Of a stretch of 64,000 nt of DNA, positions 55,732 through 64,000 are shown in pieces (the stretch's first letter is position 1; every line of letters begins with the position of its first letter). The notes under the pieces are model-generated. The model ran no database searches and was not told the origin of the DNA. It saw only the letters and a list, made by a program, of their open reading frames with translations. A program made the position numbers and the translations under genes. This DNA is from JBHJHP01 sp042219855 (GTDB taxonomy: Bacteria > Bacteroidota > Bacteroidia > Bacteroidales > UBA5342), in contig NZ_JBHJHP010000011.1 of assembly GCF_042219855.1 (NCBI RefSeq), positions 11,413 through 75,412 on the forward strand, in the 5' to 3' direction.

Positions 55732-58371
55732 ATGGCAGATGATATTGATAATATAGAAAACCAGGATGATGACATAAACACGGATGAAAACCAGAACGGA
55801 AATGATGAACATCATATCCATCTGGCCACCGATGGTCCTGCGCATCTTTCGGGAATGTACCAGGAGTGGTTTCTGGATTATGCCAGTTATGTAATTCTTG
55901 AGCGTGCTGTCCCCCACATAAACGATGGTCTGAAACCGGTACAGCGCCGTATCCTCCATTCCATGAAAAGGATGGATGATGGTCGTTATAACAAGGTAGC
56001 AAATGTAATCGGACATACCATGCAGTTTCATCCGCATGGAGATGCATCAATTGGAGATGCATTGGTTCAGTTGGGACAGAAAGAGCTGTTGATTGATACA
56101 CAGGGAAACTGGGGAAATGTTTTCACAGGCGATAACGCTGCGGCCCCCCGGTACATAGAAGCGAGGTTGTCAAAGTTTGCACTGGATGTTGTATTCAGTC
56201 CCAAAGTAACAGAATGGAAACCTTCATATGACGGGCGTAATAAGGAACCTGTTACCTTGCCGGTTAAATTCCCGTTGTTATTGGCACAGGGTGTTGAAGG
56301 TATTGCCGTAGGGCTGGCCTCAAAAATACTGCCACATAACTTCAATGAGTTAATTGATGCTGCCATAGCATACCTGAAGGATGAGGATTTTGAAATATAT
56401 CCCGATTTTCAGACCGGAGGATATATTGATGTGTCGAGATATAATGACGGCCTTAGAGGTGGTGCTGTCAAGGTGAGAGCTAAAATATCGAAGGTTGATA
56501 ACCGGACACTTCTGATACAGGATATACCCTATGGGAAAAATACGTCCACACTGATTGAATCCATCCTTAAGGCCAACGAAAAGGGAAAGATTAAGATTAA
56601 AAAGGTTGACGATAATACCGCCGAGAACGTCGAAATACTGGTTCATCTGGCCTCAGGAACTTCTTCAGATAAGACCATCGATGCACTGTATGCTTTTACC
56701 GATTGTGAGTTGAGTATTTCACCAAACTGCTGTGTAATTGAAGATAATAAGCCACGTTTTCTGGGCGTGAGCGAGGTGCTCAGGTCAAATGTGGATCACA
56801 CAAAAGATGTCTTACTGAAGGAACTGGAGGTAAAAAAACACGAGCTCGAAGAATCATGGCACATGCTTTCTCTTGAAAAGATCTTTATTGAGGAGAGAAT
56901 TTATAAGGACAAGGGATACGAGAATGCTAAAGACAAAGAAGCTGCTGTTACTCACATCGATAAGCGTCTTGAACCGTTTAAGGAGAAGTTTATCAGGGAA
57001 ATCACGACAGAGGATATTGAGCACCTGTTTGAAATTAAAATGGGCCGTATCCTTAAGTTCAACGCTGATAAGGCAGCCGACCGTCTTCTTGCTATAGAGG
57101 AAGAGATAAAAGCCGTAGAGCGCGACATTGAAAATATTGTCGGATTTACCATCGACTGGTTCAAACGGATAAAGGATAAATACGGAAAAAACTTCAAACG
57201 TAAAACTGAAATAAGAAGTTTTGAAAATATTGAGGCAACCAAGGTTGTTGTTGCAAACGAAAAGCTTTACGTTAATTACAGCGAAGGATTTATCGGGATG
57301 GCATTAAAAAAGGATGAGTTTGTTTGCAACTGTTCTGACATTGACGATATTATCATCTTTTTTAAAGATGGCAGATATCTTGTCACTAAAGTTCAGGAAA
57401 AACAATTCGTAGGTAAGGATATTCTTCATGTTGCCGTCTTTAAACGCAATGATAAACGAACAACGTATAATGTGATTTACCGGGATGGAAGATCCGGAAA
57501 TTACATGAAAAAGCGTTTTAATGTTACCAGCATTACGCGGGATAAGGAATATGACCTGACCCGTGGAACAAAGGGATCACGGATCCTTTATTTCAGTGCC
57601 AATCCTAATGGAGAGGCAGAGGTGGTTAAAGTGATGCTGAAGCCAAAACCAAGGTTGAGGAGTCTGGTATTTGAAATGGACTTTAGCGAACTGGATATCA
57701 AAGGCAGAAATGCGGCCGGTAATATTTTAACCAAGAACGATGTTCATAAAATTTCGCTGAAAGAAAAGGGTGTATCAACACTCGGAGGACGGAATATCTA
57801 TTTCGACCATGATGTTAACCGTCTCAACTCAGACAAGCGGGGCCAGTACCTTGGCGAGTTTCTGGGAGAGGATCTCATTCTGGTTGTCACAAAATCGGGT
57901 GAGTACTATAATACCAATTTCGATCTTTCCAACCATTATGATGATGAAATTATGGTTGTGGAGAAATTCAGAGAAGACAAAATATGGTCTGTAGCCTTGT
58001 GGGATGCTGATCAGGGATTCTACTATTTCAAACGGTTTACCTTTGAACAGTCCATGAAAAAGCAATCCTTTATTGGTGAAAACGAAGCCTCAAAACTTAT
58101 ACTTCTGACCGATGACAAATATCCGCAGTTTATTGTGTCATTTGGAGGCAGGGATGCCGATAAGGAAGATCTTATTGTTGATGTAGAGGAATTTATAGGG
58201 GTAAAAAGCTTCAGGGCCAAAGGTAAAAGGGCAACGACCAATACTGTCTCAAAAATAAAACAGGGAGAGTCATTGCAGAAGGATCCTGAAGAAGATGATA
58301 ACGATAATGATGACCCTGAGCCGGATGACTATTCAAGCGATGACGGTGAAGGGCAAATGTCACTTTTTTAA
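55732..58371 (+). CDS. parC: DNA topoisomerase IV subunit A
   Basis: The 879-residue subunit has the winged-helix region H-P-H-G-D-A-S-I-G-D, active-site Tyr141 in A-P-R-Y-I-E-A-R, a coiled-coil tower and a C-terminal propeller-like domain that lacks a clear GyrA box. It ends with a very acidic tail (about 850-875) rich in D and E. The quinolone-region residue equivalent to GyrA Ser83 is alanine. It is cotranscribed with parE and followed after three bases by aroK. Confidence 0.95.
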   Translation: MADDIDNIENQDDDINTDENQNGNDEHHIHLATDGPAHLSGMYQEWFLDYASYVILERAVPHINDGLKPVQRRILHSMKRMDDGRYNKVANVIGHTMQFHPHGDASIGDALVQLGQKELLIDTQGNWGNVFTGDNAAAPRYIEARLSKFALDVVFSPKVTEWKPSYDGRNKEPVTLPVKFPLLLAQGVEGIAVGLASKILPHNFNELIDAAIAYLKDEDFEIYPDFQTGGYIDVSRYNDGLRGGAVKVRAKISKVDNRTLLIQDIPYGKNTSTLIESILKANEKGKIKIKKVDDNTAENVEILVHLASGTSSDKTIDALYAFTDCELSISPNCCVIEDNKPRFLGVSEVLRSNVDHTKDVLLKELEVKKHELEESWHMLSLEKIFIEERIYKDKGYENAKDKEAAVTHIDKRLEPFKEKFIREITTEDIEHLFEIKMGRILKFNADKAADRLLAIEEEIKAVERDIENIVGFTIDWFKRIKDKYGKNFKRKTEIRSFENIEATKVVVANEKLYVNYSEGFIGMALKKDEFVCNCSDIDDIIIFFKDGRYLVTKVQEKQFVGKDILHVAVFKRNDKRTTYNVIYRDGRSGNYMKKRFNVTSITRDKEYDLTRGTKGSRILYFSANPNGEAEVVKVMLKPKPRLRSLVFEMDFSELDIKGRNAAGNILTKNDVHKISLKEKGVSTLGGRNIYFDHDVNRLNSDKRGQYLGEFLGEDLILVVTKSGEYYNTNFDLSNHYDDEIMVVEKFREDKIWSVALWDADQGFYYFKRFTFEQSMKKQSFIGENEASKLILLTDDKYPQFIVSFGGRDADKEDLIVDVEEFIGVKSFRAKGKRATTNTVSKIKQGESLQKDPEEDDNDNDDPEPDDYSSDDGEGQMSLF

Positions 58372-58374
58372 AAA

Positions 58375-58884
58375 ATGATCAGGGTATATTTAATCGGCTT
58401 TATGGCAAGTGGAAAATCATATTTAAGCAGGGTGTTATCTGCTGAAATGGATGTTCCGTTAATAGATATGGACAAGTACATTGAGGAAAAGAATTTCATG
58501 TCTGTCCCAGAACTGTTCAGCACGTATGGTGAGAATGTATTTCGTGAAAGAGAAAGAAAAGCCCTGGAGGATCTGTCGGTTATGGAGGATGTGATTATAG
58601 CTACCGGTGGTGGAGCACCATGTTTTTTTAACAATATTCAGGTAATGAATGATACCGGTGTGACGCTTTATATTAAAGTTCCTGAAGAGGTTATTGTAGA
58701 ACGATTACTTAATTCTAAACATAAGAGACCGTTGGCAGATGGTAAGTCCAGGGAGGAGCTCACTGAATTTGTTTCACAAAAAATTGCCGAACGTGAGCCC
58801 TTTTATTCTCAGGCTAAAGCTGTGATAAATCCTCTTGAACAGCCGCTTGATGAAATTATCAGTTTAATAAAAAAACTGGCCTAG
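58375..58884 (+). CDS. aroK: Shikimate kinase
   Basis: The 169-residue enzyme has Walker A G-F-M-A-S-G-K-S (8-15), the shikimate-binding D-M-D-K-Y-I-E and R-x-x-E segments, T-G-G-G-A-P and the lid H-K-R-P-L-A. It phosphorylates shikimate in aromatic amino acid synthesis. It starts three bases after parC and overlaps the convergent LOG-family gene by 21 bases. Confidence 0.95.
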   Translation: MIRVYLIGFMASGKSYLSRVLSAEMDVPLIDMDKYIEEKNFMSVPELFSTYGENVFRERERKALEDLSVMEDVIIATGGGAPCFFNNIQVMNDTGVTLYIKVPEEVIVERLLNSKHKRPLADGKSREELTEFVSQKIAEREPFYSQAKAVINPLEQPLDEIISLIKKLA

Positions 58885-59400
58885 TTTTTCTGTATCACCT
58901 GCAACAGCATATAGACTGTCAAACTTTTTACTTATAAAATCTTCTGAAAAAAAGCGATCAAACTGTTTGTAAAGATCAGAATAGAACTGATGCGGGTCAT
59001 AAAAAACAATTGGTTTGTTATGGTAGCCCAACTGCCGGAGTACAATTTCCTCAATAATCTCGTCCAGAGTGCCAAAGCTGCCTGGCAGGGCAATATACCC
59101 GTCCCCGGTCTGGCGCATGATCTCTTTACGTTCCTTCATATCCACAACTTCAATAACCTGATCAGCCAGAGAGGTGGTCAGGCCCATGTCAATAATCTTT
59201 TGCGGAATAACACCGATCAGTTCACCTGCAGGATTTTCAGCCTTAAAACTTCTTGCTACTTCTTCCATAAGTCCAACACTTGCACCACCATATATAATGG
59301 AATGTCCGTTTTTCGCCACCCAGCTTCCCAACTCACTGGCAACCTGAAAGTACTTTTCCGGAATATGATTGCTGGATGAACAGTATACACAAATTTTCAT
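58864..59400 (-). CDS. LOG family Rossmann-fold protein
   Basis: The 178-residue protein resembles cytokinin riboside 5'-monophosphate phosphoribohydrolases: G-G-A-S-V-G-L-M, the R-K-E-I-M motif and P-G-S-F-G-T-L-D-E. The last motif is normally P-G-G-x-G-T-x-x-E, so one glycine is serine here. The family cleaves nucleotide N-glycosidic bonds; in bacteria it often acts on AMP. Position gives no pathway link. Confidence 0.85.
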   Translation of the reverse strand: MKICVYCSSSNHIPEKYFQVASELGSWVAKNGHSIIYGGASVGLMEEVARSFKAENPAGELIGVIPQKIIDMGLTTSLADQVIEVVDMKERKEIMRQTGDGYIALPGSFGTLDEIIEEIVLRQLGYHNKPIVFYDPHQFYSDLYKQFDRFFSEDFISKKFDSLYAVAGDTEKLGQFFY

Positions 59401-59469
59401 GATGTTTTTTTGTCTAAGTCAAAAAGGCTAACTTTATGCCAGCCTTTACAACACAATAATACTTAAAAT

Positions 59470-60006
59470 ATGGATTGGCTCAAAGGGAATAGGATCAAAC
59501 TACGTGCATTGGAACCTTCAGATATTGACAATCTGTACAAATGGGAAAATGACAGTGAGCTTTGGCATGTAAGTGATACGGTAACGCCATATTCAAGGTA
59601 TTTACTGAAAGAGTATATTGAGTCCGCGCCAAAAGATATATATGAGAACAGGCAGTTACGCCTGGTGATTGATGCAGATATTGATGGTGAAACCTGCTCC
59701 GTGGGTGCAATAGATCTTTTTGAATACGATCCTTATCATAACCGGGCTGCAATCGGCATATTTATCGATAAGAAATATCAGCATCAGGGCTTGGGGCTGG
59801 AAGCAATGGAGGTGATTAAAAACTATTCGTTTTCCTATCTTCACCTTAAATTGCTGTACTGCCATGTGGGAGCCGATAATCCGGCGAGCGTCGCTTTTTT
59901 TAAGAAAGCAGGATTTCAGGTTTGTGGTCAGCTGAACCAATGGCTGAAAGGTGCTAACGGATATGTAGATAGTTATGTACTCCAGTGCATTAATCCCGAT
60001 GTTTAA
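59470..60006 (+). CDS. GNAT family N-acetyltransferase
   Basis: The 178-residue protein has the RimJ/RimL/SpeG-type start (I-K-L-R-A-L-E-P-S-D) and motif A around K-Y-Q-H-Q-G-L-G-L-E-A, with N-P-A-S-V-A-F-F-K-K-A-G-F later. It should transfer an acetyl group from acetyl-CoA to an amine, perhaps a polyamine or ribosomal protein. It precedes pdxB by 12 bases and may share its transcript. Confidence 0.88.
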   Translation: MDWLKGNRIKLRALEPSDIDNLYKWENDSELWHVSDTVTPYSRYLLKEYIESAPKDIYENRQLRLVIDADIDGETCSVGAIDLFEYDPYHNRAAIGIFIDKKYQHQGLGLEAMEVIKNYSFSYLHLKLLYCHVGADNPASVAFFKKAGFQVCGQLNQWLKGANGYVDSYVLQCINPDV

Positions 60007-60018
60007 TCCAGAATACAT

Positions 60019-61119
60019 ATGAAAATTGTTATTGATGATAAAATTCCTTTTATAAAAGGAGTTTTTGAACCGTATGCCGATGTGGTATATGCAGGTGGTG
60101 CCGCAATTGATGCCGCTATGGTCAGTGATGCCGATGCTCTTGTTATAAGAACAAGGACCAAATGTAACGCCGCGCTGCTGAAAGATTCATCCGTAAAATT
60201 TATTGCAACAGCAACAATAGGACATGACCATATTGATAAGAACTTTTGCCGGGAGAATGGGATAAAATGGACTAATGCTCCGGGCTGCAATTCAGGATCT
60301 GTTATGCAATATATTGCTTCAGTACTGGCCGTTTTACAACTCCGGAATGGGATGGATATTAAGAACCAGACTATTGGTATTGTTGGAGTGGGGAATGTTG
60401 GATCAAAGGTTGAAAAACTTTGTCGTAATCTGGGAATGGATGTTTTGCTGTGCGATCCGCCAAGACAGGAGAAGGAGGGTGGTGATTTTATAAGCTTTGA
60501 AACAATACTTGAAAAGGCCGGCATTATCACATTCCATGTTCCGCTGGATAATGAATCAAAATATCCTACTTTTCATATGCTTAACGATTCAACATGCCGA
60601 AAACTGAAAAACAGACCGGTGGTAATAAATTCAAGCCGTGGAGAAGTGTTCAGTACAGAAGCAGTGAAAAGAGCGTTGAATGAAGAGCTAATATCAAAAC
60701 TTATCCTGGATGTATGGGAAGAAGAGCCTGATATTGATATGGATTTGTTAAATGAAGTTCTGATTGGTACACCGCATATTGCAGGTTATTCTGCAGATGG
60801 AAAGGCTAACGGTACCTCTATGAGTGTGATTGCCATCAGTGAGTTTTTTAATTTGCCTCTCAGGAATTGGTATCCTGATGATGTTCCTGGTGTTGATCCG
60901 GGAGAACTGGAATTAAAAGGGAATAATGTTTTCGAGTTGTTTTTACAGACATACGATGTGGAAGTTGATTCAGACCGGTTGAAATATGAACCTGAAAAAT
61001 TCGAGTATTTCAGGGGCAGTTATCCGTTAAGACGGGAGTTTGGTTTTTTTACAGTTAATGTGAAAAACAACACGCCGGAGCTGAACAGTAAAATCAGAAA
61101 TTTTGGCTTCTCCGTCTGA
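60019..61119 (+). CDS. pdxB: Erythronate-4-phosphate dehydrogenase
   Basis: The 366-residue enzyme has an N-terminal catalytic lobe, a NAD domain with G-I-V-G-V-G-N-V-G, the R-G-E-V-F motif with catalytic arginine, and the late T-P-H-I-A-G-Y-S-A-D-G-K-A-N-G with catalytic histidine. A C-terminal dimerisation domain (about 285-366) distinguishes PdxB from SerA. It is the second step of the DXP-dependent pyridoxal phosphate pathway. Confidence 0.93.
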   Translation: MKIVIDDKIPFIKGVFEPYADVVYAGGAAIDAAMVSDADALVIRTRTKCNAALLKDSSVKFIATATIGHDHIDKNFCRENGIKWTNAPGCNSGSVMQYIASVLAVLQLRNGMDIKNQTIGIVGVGNVGSKVEKLCRNLGMDVLLCDPPRQEKEGGDFISFETILEKAGIITFHVPLDNESKYPTFHMLNDSTCRKLKNRPVVINSSRGEVFSTEAVKRALNEELISKLILDVWEEEPDIDMDLLNEVLIGTPHIAGYSADGKANGTSMSVIAISEFFNLPLRNWYPDDVPGVDPGELELKGNNVFELFLQTYDVEVDSDRLKYEPEKFEYFRGSYPLRREFGFFTVNVKNNTPELNSKIRNFGFSV

Positions 61120-61126
61120 TCCGGTT

Positions 61127-61615
61127 TTATATGCGTTTCTTCACCAGTTCAAGTATATCAAAAACTGCAGGACAGGTAAAACTGTTCCGGACGGTTATGT
61201 TTTTTATCTGAACCATGTTGGTTCTTTCTGTATGGGGATATTCTCTGCAGGCTTTCGGCCTTGATTCATAGATCATGCAATAATTGTCATGCATTAAAAA
61301 AGGGCAGGGCATTGATTTAAATACCATATCCCCGTCTTCATCTGTTTTAAGGTATTGTTCAGTTATAGCGGCCGGTTTTAATTTTAATGCTTTCGCCATT
61401 TTATCTACGTCACGGTCAGTAATTCTGGGGCCAAGGTTTTTGCAGCAGTTTGCGCATTCAAGGCAGTCTGTATAATTAAATACTTCATCATGAGCCTGGT
61501 GGATCAGATTATCCAGTAATCTCTTTTGCTTCCCGGAAAATTTTTTAAAGAATGATTTATTCTCCTGTTCTTTATTCTGTGCCAGTATTTTAAGCTGTTT
61601 CAGCTTTTCTTCCAT
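61127..61615 (-). CDS. YkgJ family cysteine-cluster protein
   Basis: The 162-residue protein contains the pattern C-x2-C-x2-C-C (C-L-E-C-A-N-C-C), then C-P-F-L, C-M-I-Y-E-x-R-P-x-x-C-R-E-Y-P and a final C-P-A. The cysteines probably bind zinc or an iron-sulfur cluster. Function is not known. It overlaps the 3' end of the transporter gene by 26 bases on the same strand. Confidence 0.88.
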   Translation of the reverse strand: MEEKLKQLKILAQNKEQENKSFFKKFSGKQKRLLDNLIHQAHDEVFNYTDCLECANCCKNLGPRITDRDVDKMAKALKLKPAAITEQYLKTDEDGDMVFKSMPCPFLMHDNYCMIYESRPKACREYPHTERTNMVQIKNITVRNSFTCPAVFDILELVKKRI

Positions 61616-62495
61616 GTTTTCCTCTAAATTTTATCTGTGATAGAAACAGTCCTGAGATAACCACAAGAATACCTGCAGTTTTTTGTATGGTGAGGGATTC
61701 ATTCAGAATAAAGAAAGCTAAAAACGCTGTGATTACAGGGATAAGGTTAACAAATGTATTGGACAATGTAACTCCAATGTTTTTAACCGAGTTCGTGAAA
61801 AAAATGAATGCAAAGACAGATGAGAATACCGTAAGGCCACCCAGAGCTAATAAGGGTCTTAAATGAAACGTTGTGTGAACAGTATCGTTGAAATCAAGCA
61901 CAAAGAAAAAAGGTAAAAACATTAAAAAACCGAACAGGTTCTGGTAGGCAAGTATGGTTGTGTTGGTATAATGTGCAGTAAGTTTACGCAGAAAGATCGG
62001 GAAAAAAGTGGCAGAAATTACTGCTACCAGCATAAGCAGTGTTCCTTTCAGTGAAAATGCGGTGCCGCTTCCCTGATTGTATTCCATTATGAATATGCCA
62101 CTCAGAGAGATGATAATTCCAATAAAGATTGTTGGTTTTATTCTTTCCTTTAACAGATAATAGCTGGCTATGGGGGTAAATAATGGAATAGTGGAAATAA
62201 TTACTGCCCCGTATGTTGATGAGACGATTTTCATTCCATGACTTTCACCCATAAAGTAAAGGAAGGGTTCAAAAAAGGCCATGAGAAGAAAATATTTCAG
62301 ATCGGCAGCTTTTATTGGTTGTATTTTTTTCAGAAGAATACCAACGATAAAAAAAATAAGGGCTGCTCCGGCTACCCTGAAGGTGATGAGATTGATCGGT
62401 TGAAAATCCTCATATGCAATTTTTACCCAAACAAAAGATAAGGCCCAGCAGATCATTGCCAGTACGATGGGATAGTATTTTTTAATTGCATTCAT
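61590..62495 (-). CDS. EamA/DMT-family transporter
   Basis: The ATG at 62495 gives 301 residues and the usual M-N-A-I-K-K-Y-Y-P start; an upstream TTG at 62525 is less likely. Ten hydrophobic helices in two EamA repeats are visible, the first with W-A-L-S-F-V-W-V-K and the second with A-G-I-L-V-V-I-S-G. The substrate is probably a small metabolite exported from the cell, but cannot be named. Confidence 0.88.
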   Translation of the reverse strand: MNAIKKYYPIVLAMICWALSFVWVKIAYEDFQPINLITFRVAGAALIFFIVGILLKKIQPIKAADLKYFLLMAFFEPFLYFMGESHGMKIVSSTYGAVIISTIPLFTPIASYYLLKERIKPTIFIGIIISLSGIFIMEYNQGSGTAFSLKGTLLMLVAVISATFFPIFLRKLTAHYTNTTILAYQNLFGFLMFLPFFFVLDFNDTVHTTFHLRPLLALGGLTVFSSVFAFIFFTNSVKNIGVTLSNTFVNLIPVITAFLAFFILNESLTIQKTAGILVVISGLFLSQIKFRGKHGRKAETA

Positions 62496-62582
62496 GTGGC
62501 TGCAAATGTAGCTGAATTTAAACAACTTTGAAATGGAATATTTTCATTAACATTTATCATTTTTCTGTGAATTGGGTAAATT

Positions 62583-62590
62583 TACATTTG
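62583..62590 (+). promoter_or_regulatory. -7 box of aspartate kinase gene
   Basis: TACATTTG is an exact TAnnTTTG match 14 bases before the ATG at 62605. It lies inside the frame that begins with TTG at 62572, which argues for the later ATG. Confidence 0.6.
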
Positions 62591-62604
62591 AAAAAAAACA
62601 ACGT

Positions 62605-63846
62605 ATGATTGTATATAAATTTGGCGGCGCTTCAGTTAAAGATGCCGATGGCGTTAAAAACCTGAAATCAATTGTGAATGCCTGTGAAGAAAACCTGGTA
62701 GTAGTAGTCTCTGCAATGGGCAAAATGACAAATGCTCTTGAGAAAGTAGTGGATGCTTTCTTTGCAGGAGAGTCCACAACGGATTTAAAATCAGAAATAT
62801 TTGATTTTCATAAAAATATAATCAGCGGGCTGTTTGATGACGATTATTTGCCGGAACACTTTATGATGCTGTGGAGTCATTTTGAGAATGAATTAGCAAA
62901 GGTTCCATCTCTGGATTTTGATTTTGACTATGACCGGCTGGTTTCGTTCGGCGAATTGTTCTCTACATCCATTGTGTCTGACTATCTGAATGCACAAGGC
63001 ACAAAAAATTACTGGATGGATGCCCGTCAGATTTTAAGGACCTCGAATAATTTCAGGGAAGCAAAGATTTTGTGGGATACATCCATGGATATTGCCCGAA
63101 AGCATTTTACCTTTTCCGATACAGGTCGTTATGTGACACAGGGCTTTATTGGCTCTACCCTAAATAATCAGACAACTACACTGGGAAGGGAAGGTTCTGA
63201 TTTTACTGCAGCAACATTGGCTTATTTGCTTGATGCAGTATCGGTTACAATATGGAAAGATGTCCCGGGAGTTTTAAATGCTGATCCCAGATGGTTCAAG
63301 GACGCTGAATTAATTCCTGAAATATCATATAAGGAAGCCACCGAATTGACATTTTTTGGTGCTCAGATTATACATCCGAAAACGCTTAAACCATTACAAA
63401 ATAAACAGATTCCTATGTTTGTGAAGTCGTTTTATGAACCTTCACTCCCGGGAACAAAGGTTTTTGATGAGGCACTTTTTTTTGATTTACCTATTTATAT
63501 AAGAAAAGAAAATCAGGCCTTAATTACTATTTATCCTTCTGATTTCTCATTTATCGTCGAAGACAATATCAGGGATGTGTTTGATATTTTTACCCGTTAC
63601 AGGGTGAAGGTGAACCTGATGCAGAATTCCGCCCTTAGCTTTTCTGTGTGTATTAATTACGATAAACGCAGGTTTGATGATATGATGCATGAACTGAAAG
63701 AAGAGTTTAAGGTGGTTTATAACATGGATGTAGAACTGCTGACTATTCGTAATTTTGCTTCGTCAAAAGCCATTGATATGACCGTGAATCGTAAGATTTA
63801 TGTTGAACAGAAAACACGAAATACGGCAAGCTATGTTTTAGCGTGA
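62605..63846 (+). CDS. Aspartate kinase
   Basis: The ATG at 62605 gives 413 residues starting M-I-V-Y-K-F-G-G-A-S, where Lys5 and the glycines bind ATP. S-F-G-E-L-F-S and G-R-E-G-S-D-F-T-A-A are substrate motifs. The C-terminal ~110 residues form ACT-like regulatory domains, probably binding lysine or threonine as feedback inhibitors. It starts the aspartate pathway to lysine, threonine and methionine. There is no fused homoserine dehydrogenase. Confidence 0.93.
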   Translation: MIVYKFGGASVKDADGVKNLKSIVNACEENLVVVVSAMGKMTNALEKVVDAFFAGESTTDLKSEIFDFHKNIISGLFDDDYLPEHFMMLWSHFENELAKVPSLDFDFDYDRLVSFGELFSTSIVSDYLNAQGTKNYWMDARQILRTSNNFREAKILWDTSMDIARKHFTFSDTGRYVTQGFIGSTLNNQTTTLGREGSDFTAATLAYLLDAVSVTIWKDVPGVLNADPRWFKDAELIPEISYKEATELTFFGAQIIHPKTLKPLQNKQIPMFVKSFYEPSLPGTKVFDEALFFDLPIYIRKENQALITIYPSDFSFIVEDNIRDVFDIFTRYRVKVNLMQNSALSFSVCINYDKRRFDDMMHELKEEFKVVYNMDVELLTIRNFASSKAIDMTVNRKIYVEQKTRNTASYVLA

Positions 63847-63928
63847 ATTTTATAAATATATTATCTGATAGATATTCAGCATTTTAACATTTGAAGTAAA
63901 AAATATTTTTAAAATATCTTCAAAAAAG

Positions 63929-63961
63929 TTTGGATAATAGGGATAAAGATTGCTTTCTTTG
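63929..63961 (+). promoter_or_regulatory. Strong promoter-like sequence at the right edge
   Basis: TTTG (63929-63932) and TTTCTTTG (63954-63961) are spaced by 21 bases, with an AT-rich upstream tract. The layout and the TTTGCAGCCGC that follows resemble stable RNA promoters of Bacteroidota. No RNA gene is visible in the remaining 39 bases. Confidence 0.5.
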
Positions 63962-64000
63962 CAGCCGCTTTTGGAAGGGGTAGAGGCCCTGGAATAGATG

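Noticed and set aside
1..64000. CRISPR array or phage genes
   Set aside because: No spaced direct repeats and no integrase, capsid, terminase or Cas motifs were seen.

Overview
The window looks like a Bacteroidota chromosome, most likely a Bacteroidales/Marinilabiliales-type polysaccharide degrader. The evidence is a hybrid two-component system beside pectin and arabinan enzymes, type IX secretion (T9SS) C-terminal sorting domains on two large secreted enzymes, a six-gene Na+-NQR operon, lipoproteins with Bacteroidota-style lipoboxes, and many -7 boxes of the form TAnnTTTG a short distance upstream of start codons. Genus cannot be fixed from sequence alone.

Region 1 (1-16162) is a pectin/arabinan utilisation locus. 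A minus-strand operon GH43 > CE12 rhamnogalacturonan acetylesterase > CE8 pectin methylesterase > GH28 polygalacturonase (cut by the left edge) is preceded by a 1365-residue hybrid sensor/regulator. A divergent endo-arabinanase-type GH43, an MFS transporter, a further GH43 and a GH51 arabinofuranosidase follow. Together they could de-esterify and cut the pectin backbone and trim arabinan side chains. No SusC/SusD pair is visible inside the window.

Region 2 (16481-36147) is mixed metabolism and secretion: an XRE-cupin regulator with an acyl-CoA synthetase, an M4 metalloprotease with a T9SS sorting domain, a LytTR membrane regulator, a RibD-type reductase, a giant MG2/plug-like surface protein, a GH128-type secreted glycosidase with a beta-gamma-crystallin-like module, and an iron/cobalamin-type ABC importer joined to a protein repair methyltransferase gene.

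Region 3 (36148-39460) is accessory in character: stacked inverted-repeat elements, a low-GC island with a lipoprotein whose C-terminus resembles a glycine-rich pore or bacteriocin segment, a small multi-span membrane protein, a fragment of an AAA/DUF4143-type ATPase, a 28-bp perfect palindrome and a 61-residue membrane peptide. This is the best place to look for something undescribed.

Region 4 (39459-64000) is mostly core: metK with a structured leader, an M23 peptidase with dxr, cdd, a methyltransferase, meaB, tRNA-Leu(CAA) with a duplicated 5' half just upstream, DUF5103, nqrABCDEF, topoisomerase IV parE-parC with aroK, a LOG-family hydrolase, a GNAT enzyme, pdxB, a YkgJ protein, an EamA transporter and aspartate kinase. 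The right edge ends in a strong promoter-like sequence of the kind seen before stable RNA genes.
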